Shown: positions 9,286 to 16,531 of the stretch, one piece after another
How positions within the stretch are numbered: the stretch's first letter is position 1
Layout of the letters: each line of letters starts with the position of its first letter
Origin: Candidatus Zymogenaceae bacterium
Lineage (GTDB): Bacteria > Desulfobacterota > Zymogenia > Zymogenales > Zymogenaceae
NCBI GenBank assembly: GCA_016931225.1
Contig: JAFGFE010000020.1
Coordinates: 142,864-206,863 of the forward strand
Length of the DNA stretch: 64,000 bases
Reading direction: 5' to 3'
Notes under the pieces: generated by a model
Told to the model about the DNA's origin: nothing
What the model saw: only the letters and a program-made list of their open reading frames with translations
Databases searched by the model: none
Program-made: the position numbers and the translations under genes

Positions 9286-10419
9286 CTATAGATCTTCATG
9301 GAGTCTCCCGTACGCCGTTCCCAGCACCTCCCAGACCAGATCGGGATTGTCGCTTTGCAGGTTCATGGGCGCGCCTCCCCGAAAACTCCACGCGGCGATG
9401 TTTTTTATCCCCAGGTCCGCAACGATCGATATCGCGTCGGAAATCTCCTGTTCCCTACCCGCCGGCACCCGGTAGGCCTGCACCCATATCTGGGGTGTCT
9501 TTCCGTACTCGGCGGACACACCGATCACCTTCTCGGTGGTGGAGGCGACGAACTCTCTCACGGGTTGTCTGAAGGCGTACCAGTAGGGATCGCTGCCGAA
9601 GATATCCACCGTGTCGATGGCGGCGATGAGATCCCATGACGATACGCCGGTGAGGTGGCTTTCCTGGGGAAGCATCACCACGGCGTTCTTCAAACCCGCC
9701 GCGCCCCCCCGGGCCGATGCATTGGTAAAAAAGTCCACGATGGATCGATCCCGAAAGGCGACAACCTCATCCGTCATCAGCTCAGGCATCTCCTCCCCGT
9801 ATTGAATTCGAAACAGCTCCCGGCACCGGTCGCATCTGCAGGCCCATTCATTTTCTCCCTGTTCTCCCCGCCACACGGCCCTGGGGATGTAAAAATGCGG
9901 CTCGTCCCAGAAAAGCACGTCGGCGCCGGTCTCCACAGCTGTGTCGATCCAGCCGTCCATGAATTCCCGAAAGGTCGGCCGATTGATACATGCAGCGGGA
10001 AGCGGCGTGCCGTCGGCCAGCCGCTGGGTTTCCCCCGGGTGCTCCATGACAAATCGTGAAAACGCCTCGCCCCCGAACACGCCCCCCACACCCCAGGGAT
10101 CGATATAGACGGTGAGCCCTGCGTCTTTGGAGATGCGCACCACCTCCCGCATGGCCTCGGAATAGAAGTGATAATCCGCCTCGGAGAAGGTGTGCACAAC
10201 ATACGTGCAGTGATGCCGGATGATATCCTCCATATCCCTTTTTACGTGTTCGGGGTCCCGGCTTCCGAAATAACTCACCCCGGTCTCAAAACCGCGGCCC
10301 TCCGCCCCCCGGGCAACCGCACCGTGAAACAGCCCCACCGATCCCGACCCCAGGGCGAGAAGCGCCGCCCCGGACCCTGTCAGGAAACGCCGCCGACTGA
10401 TATACTTCATGGATGACAT
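9286..10419 (-). CDS. Tat-exported TIM-barrel-like protein, putative glycoside hydrolase
   Basis: Protein of 377 residues with a twin-arginine signal (SRRRFLTGSGAALLALG). The mature part alternates strands and helices as in a (beta/alpha)8 barrel, with acidic residues at strand ends (FWDEPHFY near 180, YIDPWGVGG, IFGSDPYWY), a layout seen in families of putative glycoside hydrolases. A CxCDRC pair follows the DEP segment (ACRCDRCRELF). Substrate is unknown and no family is recognised with certainty. A GGAGGG sequence lies five bases before the ATG at 10419. It follows a transcription terminator, so it is a separate unit from the L,D-transpeptidase gene upstream. Tat export suggests folding in the cytoplasm, perhaps with a metal bound by the cysteines; this is inference. 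Confidence 0.75.
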   Translation of the reverse strand: MSSMKYISRRRFLTGSGAALLALGSGSVGLFHGAVARGAEGRGFETGVSYFGSRDPEHVKRDMEDIIRHHCTYVVHTFSEADYHFYSEAMREVVRISKDAGLTVYIDPWGVGGVFGGEAFSRFVMEHPGETQRLADGTPLPAACINRPTFREFMDGWIDTAVETGADVLFWDEPHFYIPRAVWRGEQGENEWACRCDRCRELFRIQYGEEMPELMTDEVVAFRDRSIVDFFTNASARGGAAGLKNAVVMLPQESHLTGVSSWDLIAAIDTVDIFGSDPYWYAFRQPVREFVASTTEKVIGVSAEYGKTPQIWVQAYRVPAGREQEISDAISIVADLGIKNIAAWSFRGGAPMNLQSDNPDLVWEVLGTAYGRLHEDL

Positions 10420-10482
10420 ACAGACCCTCCGCCGTCACGTTTCATCATATCATCTCTCTTTCTGCACCCATCGTCAGTAAGT

Positions 10483-11136
10483 TCATTCATCAAAAAAGGG
10501 ATACGCCCCTGAGAGCGTATCCCTGCTAACCGAGATAATAACCGGCGTCCCCACATCCACCATGTGGTAGAGCAGGATTGCGTCTTTTGCCGTGAGCTTG
10601 ATACACCCCGCAGACCTGGTCGGCTTTCCGTCGACGAGCCTGGTGGTCCCGTGGATCTCGATGCAGTCGCCGGTGTATCCCCGGGCGACATCCTCTTCAT
10701 TCGGATAATCAAGCCCCATGATCGTGGCGTCCTCCCCGCCGTAGGCATCTGTCCAGAGCCGTTCCTCATTCCGTCCCTCGGGGCCGTAGACGAGTCCCGT
10801 CTCGTCGCACCAGGTCATCCCCTCGATGACGGGGCTTCCCTTGTCGGTGTGTCCCCGGTTCACCTCCACCGACGCCATCCACGCGATGTGATATTCCCCC
10901 ACCGGGGTTTTTCCGTCCCCCTCCCGGGTCTTTCCCATGCCGCCGTAACCGGTCTCGCAGGGGAACGAGGCGATTAATTCGGCGCCTTCGTACACCAGGA
11001 ACGCCTTTTCCGCGTCGATGACGAACACGACACGGTCATCGAAAGCCCGAACATCATCGCCCCCGAAGGATACACCCGCCATAAAACAGATACACAGCGC
11101 CGCCAGGCTGAGAGCCGCTCTCTTGATATGTTCCAT
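10483..11136 (-). CDS. Exported L,D-transpeptidase (YkuD family)
   Basis: Periplasmic enzyme of 217 residues. Signal peptide at about 1-25, then a single YkuD domain. The catalytic site is visible as EIHG (His162) and SAGCIK (Cys178), spaced as in the YafK-like branch. The ATG at 11136 overlaps the stop of the NTF2-like gene as TGATG, so the two are translationally coupled; a GTG one codon earlier is possible. The last codons lie inside a transcription terminator hairpin whose U-run encodes the Phe-Phe near the C-terminus. Expected role: peptidoglycan crosslinking, or release and attachment of wall-bound lipoprotein as known for YafK/DpaA-like members; which of these applies cannot be told from sequence. 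Confidence 0.92.
   Translation of the reverse strand: MEHIKRAALSLAALCICFMAGVSFGGDDVRAFDDRVVFVIDAEKAFLVYEGAELIASFPCETGYGGMGKTREGDGKTPVGEYHIAWMASVEVNRGHTDKGSPVIEGMTWCDETGLVYGPEGRNEERLWTDAYGGEDATIMGLDYPNEEDVARGYTGDCIEIHGTTRLVDGKPTRSAGCIKLTAKDAILLYHMVDVGTPVIISVSRDTLSGAYPFFDE
10491..10524 (-). terminator. Intrinsic terminator inside the 3' end of the L,D-transpeptidase gene
   Basis: A perfect 10-bp stem (AGGGATACGC / GCGTATCCCT) with an 8-base loop is followed on the minus strand by six T. The whole element lies within the last codons of the coding sequence, before its stop at 10483. Confidence 0.8.
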
Positions 11137-11705
11137 CACTCCAGGATGTCGATATAGTCGTAATTTTCAATGATCAGCCAGCGCCCGTTGCTCTGGAGCT
11201 CCATAATGTACAGCTCCTCGGCGGCCTCGGAAAAGCTCGTGCCGTCCTTTTTATAAAACGTCATGGTGTATCGGGTGGCGACGTACGCCCGGTTTTCGTA
11301 CTTGATCTCATTACTGAGCATTTCCCAATAGACATCGACCCGCCTGTACGTGGCGAAATCCTTCTTGCGCTTGTTGGAAATGGCGGTATAGTTTCTCCTC
11401 GTCCCGTCCATGAAGATCTGAAGGGCGTCGACCGACCAGGCGCTCATATACAGGTCGAAATCGAGCGTGCGCCATCCGTCGTATACCGCCAGGAGGGTCC
11501 GCTCGATCTCACTCCTCTCGGACGGCGAGGGCGCTCTGCCGCCGAATGTGATCGCCACATCCCATCCATTGTCGATGAAGAGGGAATCACTCTCCGCAGC
11601 CGGAGTTGTATCTGCGGCAAATCCCACGCCGGAAAGCAGCAGAACCGATCCCAGTATCACCGTTCCGACGATTCGGACACACATCATTGTATGTTCTCTG
11701 TTCAT
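11136..11705 (-). CDS. Exported NTF2/SnoaL-like protein
   Basis: Protein of 189 residues with a signal peptide (1-31) and a domain of about 115 residues patterned like the NTF2/SnoaL cone fold: a helix with W-x-x-x-D-x-x-x-Y-x-x-x-W, a K-x-x-F-x-x-Y segment and a final WLIIENYDY strand. A domain of this kind is fused to the C-terminus of some YafK/Cds6-type L,D-transpeptidases (family knowledge). Here it is a separate gene immediately upstream of, and overlapping, an L,D-transpeptidase gene, so it may act as its partner. I chose the ATG at 11705 because AGGAGCG precedes it and the signal peptide follows directly. The fold call is from pattern only. Confidence 0.8.
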   Translation of the reverse strand: MNREHTMMCVRIVGTVILGSVLLLSGVGFAADTTPAAESDSLFIDNGWDVAITFGGRAPSPSERSEIERTLLAVYDGWRTLDFDLYMSAWSVDALQIFMDGTRRNYTAISNKRKKDFATYRRVDVYWEMLSNEIKYENRAYVATRYTMTFYKKDGTSFSEAAEELYIMELQSNGRWLIIENYDYIDILE

Positions 11706-11792
11706 ATCAATCGCTCCTGAAAATGACGTTTTTTCTCTTCCACGCTCTCGGGAACACACTCCCACCTCCGGCGCATCGATGTCCACCGTAGG

Positions 11793-11843
11793 AAAAAAAG
11801 GGACGCTCCGATCTTCGGTCGGGCGCCCCCTTCGTATTTTTTT
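11793..11843 (-). terminator. Terminator after the FHA gene, possibly bidirectional
   Basis: GC-rich hairpin (about 11800-11829) around a TTCG tetraloop, followed on the minus strand by seven T; a second T-run flanks it on the plus strand. It lies just past the stop of the minus-strand FHA gene at 11869. Confidence 0.7.
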
Positions 11844-11868
11844 ATGGTATCGGGAACGGCTGCATCAC

Positions 11869-12771
11869 CTATCCCATGAAACTGAATTTCACTTTGACGG
11901 TGCCCAGGAGGATTTCGTCCCCTTCGGCCAGCTCATGCTCTTCTTCGATGGCGTTACCGTTGACCTTGACCGGATTTGTGAGACTGACGTTTGAGAGAAA
12001 GTAGGTGCCCCGATCGTAGGTAATACGGCCATGTTCCCCGGAAACACCCCGGTCATCGGAAAAGAGGATGTTCCCCTTGTCCCGACCGATGGTGTTTTCG
12101 GCCGCCAGGAGGATCTGCTCTCCCTTTTTCGTGCCGGTGAGGACCTCCAACTGGGCCGGTTTCGACGGAACCTTTTCGGTTTTCGCACGCCCCTTTCCGG
12201 CGATGGCGGAGGCCTCTGTGTCGCTGATCTTTTCGGTGCGGGGACGGGTCCTGGCGGTGGCGGCTCGGGTGGCGTCGGTGGCGACGGTGGAGGGAATCGG
12301 CCCCGCGGTCACCGGCTTCGCCGCCGGAGCCTTCTGGGGACGGGTCAGGATGATGACCAGGACGATGATGAGAAGCAGCACTATCACACCCGCGATAATG
12401 GCGTACATCACGAAATTACCCCCGGCGGATCCGGTATCCATCTCCCTGACGTAGGGCATCTGGGTATTCGGGTCCACTTGAACCAGCCCCTCAACAACGA
12501 TCTTGTCTCCGGGTGCGGGGGGATCGAAGGTGTAGATAACGATACGTTCGAAGCTGTCATCCACCAACACGTAGGAGCCCGGTGTGGTGGGACCCGCCGG
12601 GTTGGAGCTTTCCACCCTTCCCTCGAGTCTGACGGTCTTGTTGATGTATCGTGAAGGATTGATCAGAATATCACTCACAAATGCCTTTTCCGCGGCGATA
12701 GCTCCCAGAGAAAGAATAAGTACGAGGGCCGCAGCACAAAATAAAATTTTTGTCGTTGACAAGCGCATCAT
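11869..12771 (-). CDS. Membrane protein with periplasmic OB-like domain and cytoplasmic FHA domain
   Basis: Protein of 300 residues. Signal peptide at 1-27; a small beta domain (about 30-115) with the pattern VRLEGRV...YVLVDD...IVVEGLV that resembles OB-fold proteins of the bacterial BOF/tRNA_anti-like type; a membrane segment near 120-143; a basic Ala/Thr-rich linker with repeated RTEK motifs; then an FHA domain at about 210-300 with TIGRDKGN, VSGEHG and NPVKVNG. The FHA part is thus cytoplasmic and can read phosphothreonine; the RTEK threonines in the linker are possible kinase targets (inference). AAGGAGG precedes the ATGATG start at 12771. It begins the run of kinase/FHA genes on this strand and is followed by a terminator. 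Confidence 0.88.
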   Translation of the reverse strand: MMRLSTTKILFCAAALVLILSLGAIAAEKAFVSDILINPSRYINKTVRLEGRVESSNPAGPTTPGSYVLVDDSFERIVIYTFDPPAPGDKIVVEGLVQVDPNTQMPYVREMDTGSAGGNFVMYAIIAGVIVLLLIIVLVIILTRPQKAPAAKPVTAGPIPSTVATDATRAATARTRPRTEKISDTEASAIAGKGRAKTEKVPSKPAQLEVLTGTKKGEQILLAAENTIGRDKGNILFSDDRGVSGEHGRITYDRGTYFLSNVSLTNPVKVNGNAIEEEHELAEGDEILLGTVKVKFSFMG

Positions 12772-13193
12772 CGCTTTGTCCTCCTTGGTTTTATTGAATT
12801 CTCATGTATGTCAATAAACCTCGATCATCGGCAATCGGGTTAGTTCGAAAACCACCGGTATATATCGCCGACAGCATGTATTACTATAATAAATAACCTT
12901 GGTTTTGTCCAAACCTTTTCTGCACGGGTTTTCCCCGTATTCATTCACAACCGGTGTATATCTCACTGTCCTTGTGTATTCGACGATACACCTCCCTCTC
13001 CTTACATCAGAAGAGTATCGAGGAGGCTCATCGTTTTTTTAGTTATATAAATAAGTCAAGTTCGGCGCGCACCTCACACCACTCAGATGTTCTCCATGCG
13101 CGTGTATGCACGATGACGGTTCCCGTCACCGATGACGAGCGGCATTCGGTCCAATTGTATCGCGAAAAAATATACTCCGGTCCCGGCACGTCC
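12772..13193. other. Intergenic region without a supported gene
   Basis: About 420 bases, AT-richer than its surroundings. It must contain the promoter of the minus-strand FHA gene near its left end. A plus-strand open frame from 12954 reads through it but runs antisense into the next small gene and shows no ribosome-binding site or recognisable sequence. Confidence 0.6.
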
Positions 13194-13370
13194 TTAAAAC
13201 CATTCACGAAATGTTCCCAGCGCCAGGGAAGAAAAGAGAACGACCGCCGCAGCGAAGAACAAAATCAGACTTCTCCAGTCACCGGCGAAGAGGTGGCTGT
13301 AGGAGTCCGGAAATATCGCGGCAAGTACACAGAGGATGCCGCTGACAACCGTGAGAATGTGCCACATCAT
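13194..13370 (-). CDS. Small two-helix membrane protein
   Basis: Protein of 58 residues starting MMWHILTVVSG. Two hydrophobic helices (about 3-18 and 30-51) are joined by a short polar turn with an aspartate and a tryptophan. An AGGAAAG sequence lies upstream of the ATG at 13370; the frame continues upstream but without a second good start. No family is recognised. It resembles in size and layout, but not clearly in sequence, the small membrane protein at 20549. Function unknown; stands alone between two intergenic gaps. Confidence 0.6.
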   Translation of the reverse strand: MMWHILTVVSGILCVLAAIFPDSYSHLFAGDWRSLILFFAAAVVLFSSLALGTFREWF

Positions 13371-13697
13371 GGATACTTTCCTTTCAAAAAATATTCCTTC
13401 GCGTTCGTCCGTGCATCTTTGCCGATACCCGGTAATGTAACGCTCCTTGTTATGTATATCGCGGTCGGGTTCAGACGAAACCGATCCTTTTCCTCGGAGA
13501 TGAGGCGATGATCCCAACAGAGGAGGCTTCACACATATACCGTTTTTTCCGTATCCGGAACCCATAAGAGAGCACAGTAAGAGTATATACAATCAGTGAA
13601 TCAGTGATCATGGAGAACGTACGATGAAGATGCCGCGAGATATGTCTCCATGATCCGTCGTGTCATGGGCGCGCCCGTAATGAGTACGTATTCAGGT
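13371..13697. other. Intergenic region
   Basis: About 330 bases between the small membrane protein gene and the end of the corrinoid methyltransferase gene. No open frame with a credible start, and no clear hairpin with a T-run, was seen. Confidence 0.5.
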
Positions 13698-15620
13698 TCA
13701 GCCGGCAAGTCTCTGCACCAGGGACACCGCTTCGCCGGCGTCGGCGGCGTACCCGTCTGCGCCGATATCATCGGCGAATTTTTTATTGACCGGCGCCCCA
13801 CCCACGATCACCTTCACTCTATCCCGAATCCCCCGCTCGGACAATGAGTCGATCACCAGCTTCATCTGGTCCATGGTGGTGGTCAACAGGGCCGACATCC
13901 CCAGGATATGGGGATTGTATTGTTCCACCTGGCGGATGAATTCATCGATGGTGACGTTGATGCCGATGTCCTTCACCTCGCACCCAACCCCCTTGAGCAT
14001 GATCGCCACCATGTTCTTGCCGATATCGTGCATATCCCCCTGCACCGTCCCGATGAGCACCCTGATCTCCTCCGCAGCGCTCTTCCCCTCGGCCAGGTAC
14101 GGCTCCAGGATAAAAAGCCCCTCGTTCATGGCCCGGGCCGCCAGCAGCACGTCCGGGATGAACAGCTCCCCGGTCCGAAAACACTCCCCGATCACCTCCA
14201 TGGCCCCTATCATCCCGTCGTTGAGGATATCCCGGGCGGCATATCCCTCATCCAGGAGCCCGGTGATTACCTCCTTAAGGGCCTCCTCGTCGCCGTCCAT
14301 GATCGCCTCTTTCACCGGCAACAGGCGTTGATCGATCTTTTTCTCCGGGGATACCCGGGCGGCGGCCATCGATAGCTCCGATTCGGAAACCGACCGGGCG
14401 CCCCCGGCGGTGAGGGGGAGACGCCCCTCTACGAGCGTCCGCTCACCTATCCTCCGGAGGCGATCGAAGGACGCCCCCGGAGGGGTCGAGTCCGCCGTCC
14501 CCAGGATCAACCGATCTCCCGGCGCCACCGAACTGAAGAGGTTGTCCATGAATCCCTCGAACTCCTCGTCGGTGGCGGTGGCGGGGGAGAGGACCGATTC
14601 CGGTATCCCCCCCATGATGGTCAGGGAGTCGCGCCAGCGTCGGTAGTATTCCTCGATGGTCACCTTGGTCATCGGGTACGGGGTCACCGATTCGGCCACG
14701 TGGGCGCCGCAATCACGGATCTGATCCATGAGGCCCTGGTTTTCGCCATCGGTATGGGTCGAGACGATCTTCCCCCGGGCCCCCAGATAGTCGGCGACCT
14801 TCCTGATCCACGGGGAGATCTCCTTTTCGAAGTACGGCGGATAAGTCAGCATCTCGTCGTAATTCGCCCCCCAGAGCACCACTTCATAGGGGGAGTCGCC
14901 GACGATCTTCATCACCTTGTCGTAATAGACCCCCACCCGCTCCGCCAGCTTCTGCATCAGGGGATAATTGTCCTTATATTCATAATAGAACCGCGTGGAG
15001 TCGATAAACTCCTTCTGGATATGATGCATGGGCGACGCCGCCAGGGACGCCCCACCCGCCGCCACCACACCGTCGTCTCCCACCTCGTCCCGGTATTCCG
15101 TCGCGCTGTCGTACTGGGGGAACACCTCGATGTGCTCGAATATCCACCCCACCACGTCATAATCGGCGTCTGTTTTGATGATACGCTCCTGGGTCCATCC
15201 GAGGGATGCCCCCCTTCTCTTCATCTCCTCGGTCAACCCGCCCACGGTGCGCACCATTCCCACCGGTGTTTTATATTCAATGATCTGCTGGCCGTCCTTC
15301 TCCGAGACGGACACCTCCATATCCGGTGAAAACCGCCAGCCGTATACCGACTGGATGAAGTTGAACAGACCAATGGACTGGTGCAGCATGTCTTCCGGTC
15401 CCTTGATCATATTGGTGAAATCGGGGACCATGTGATAACAGGCCCATCCTTCCGCCCGGGCGATATCGTCCGGCTTCTTGTTCTCGTATCCGGGGGGCAG
15501 GGTGCCCGCCATAGAATTGGCGATCCACCAGAGGTCCAGCCGGGGGACGAAGGGAATGACATCGACCATTTTTCCACGCATAGCGTCAAGAATTCGCTGT
15601 CTGTGGGTGGGGGAGGTCAT
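13698..15620 (-). CDS. Fused URO-D-type methyltransferase / corrinoid-binding protein
   Basis: Protein of 640 residues joining two halves of a corrinoid methyl-transfer system. Residues about 1-390 resemble the uroporphyrinogen decarboxylase/MtaA superfamily. Residues about 430-640 are a corrinoid protein: a helical cap, then the DMHDIGKN motif (529-536, His531 as lower axial cobalt ligand), a GMSALLTTT segment and VGGAPV. The same order is known from CmuA, the chloromethane methyltransferase. Unlike MtaA/CmuA, the His-x-Cys zinc motif appears as HTDG near 289-292, so the metal site may differ. AGGAGATAG precedes the ATG at 15620; a frame from 15659 is longer but less likely. No MtrH-like or reactivation (RACo) gene is adjacent. 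Methyl donor unknown. Confidence 0.9.
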   Translation of the reverse strand: MTSPTHRQRILDAMRGKMVDVIPFVPRLDLWWIANSMAGTLPPGYENKKPDDIARAEGWACYHMVPDFTNMIKGPEDMLHQSIGLFNFIQSVYGWRFSPDMEVSVSEKDGQQIIEYKTPVGMVRTVGGLTEEMKRRGASLGWTQERIIKTDADYDVVGWIFEHIEVFPQYDSATEYRDEVGDDGVVAAGGASLAASPMHHIQKEFIDSTRFYYEYKDNYPLMQKLAERVGVYYDKVMKIVGDSPYEVVLWGANYDEMLTYPPYFEKEISPWIRKVADYLGARGKIVSTHTDGENQGLMDQIRDCGAHVAESVTPYPMTKVTIEEYYRRWRDSLTIMGGIPESVLSPATATDEEFEGFMDNLFSSVAPGDRLILGTADSTPPGASFDRLRRIGERTLVEGRLPLTAGGARSVSESELSMAAARVSPEKKIDQRLLPVKEAIMDGDEEALKEVITGLLDEGYAARDILNDGMIGAMEVIGECFRTGELFIPDVLLAARAMNEGLFILEPYLAEGKSAAEEIRVLIGTVQGDMHDIGKNMVAIMLKGVGCEVKDIGINVTIDEFIRQVEQYNPHILGMSALLTTTMDQMKLVIDSLSERGIRDRVKVIVGGAPVNKKFADDIGADGYAADAGEAVSLVQRLAG

Positions 15621-15885
15621 GATACTATCTCCTGTATATGGTGAAGCACTGGCATCCATATGGGGAGAATCGGTAGGAGAACTGTGCTGGTATGGGTATA
15701 TATGCCTCCCGTTTTTGGGGATATTGCGGGGAACGGGGCGGTTCGCGGTGCGGTTTCGACGATCATGATACTCTCATGGCAACGACGACGGAGACGGATG
15801 CGCTTGATTCCGACGGATTCTCCATCGGACGGCCGAAGTAACGCCCGAAGAAAAAGGAGGCGCATCAAAACGCGAAGGCATCCTC

Positions 15886-16371
15886 TTACTCCTCTTCCGT
15901 GTCCTGTTCCACCTCCACGTACACCTCAATGTCTTCATCGTTTCCCTTGCTGGTTTTGGGTTTCGACTTTCTGAACAGCTGGATGATGCCGTCTTCATCC
16001 TCTTCATATACCTCGGTCCTCGGCTTTTGTCGCTCGGGGAATTCCATCTCATGAGCATCCGGGGCGTTGTCGCCCTCCATGTCTTCCTCCTTTTCGATTT
16101 CAGACAAGGCGCTGGTAATGTCCTCGTCGCTGATTTCAGACGCGGGGGAACCGATGGCTTCTCCCGAAAGGATCGGGAGTCCTGTCTCTTCATCCACCTG
16201 GTTATCGATGAAGTAGCGGATCGTCCTGACCAGGGGGGCCAGCTCCTCGTAGTCTTCGAAATCGCTACACCATGCCTCTATCAGCGTCAGAGCGTTGCGA
16301 ACGATCCGGGTGCGAACCTCGTCATCGAAATGCGGCCCTCCCCCGCCCGTGGTATTGTCTTGGTCGCTCAT
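15886..16371 (-). CDS. Acidic hypothetical protein
   Basis: Protein of 161 residues, not assigned to a family. The first 70 residues are predicted helical (RTRIVRNALTLIEAWC, then LAPLVRTIRYFIDNQVDEE). The rest is strongly acidic and low in complexity, with repeated E/D clusters and a VEVEQDTEEE end. No signal peptide or membrane segment. The ATG at 16371 is preferred; a GTG four codons upstream is the alternative. Cytoplasmic location is likely. Possibly a protein-interaction or adaptor protein, but nothing in the neighbourhood fixes its role. Confidence 0.65.
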   Translation of the reverse strand: MSDQDNTTGGGGPHFDDEVRTRIVRNALTLIEAWCSDFEDYEELAPLVRTIRYFIDNQVDEETGLPILSGEAIGSPASEISDEDITSALSEIEKEEDMEGDNAPDAHEMEFPERQKPRTEVYEEDEDGIIQLFRKSKPKTSKGNDEDIEVYVEVEQDTEEE

Positions 16372-16480
16372 GGCACCGTCCACTGAGAAATAGTTTATAT
16401 ATTTTATAGTAACATATCAGTCCTGCCACTTCATTAAAAAAAGTTTTGGCGACTCAACACTTTTTGATAATACTCCATAT

Positions 16481-16506
16481 AAAAACAGGGCGGTTTCCCG
16501 CCCTGT
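16481..16506 (-). terminator. Intrinsic terminator of the amidohydrolase gene
   Basis: A 9-bp stem (ACAGGGCGG / CCGCCCTGT) with a 4-base loop, followed on the minus strand by five T. It lies 25 bases past the stop at 16532. Confidence 0.85.
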
Positions 16507-16531
16507 AATAATTAATAGGTTGTTCTTTTTC

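Noticed and set aside
12954..13511. Plus-strand open frame of 185 codons
   Set aside because: No ribosome-binding site, low-complexity start, and the second half is antisense to the small membrane protein with a good start.
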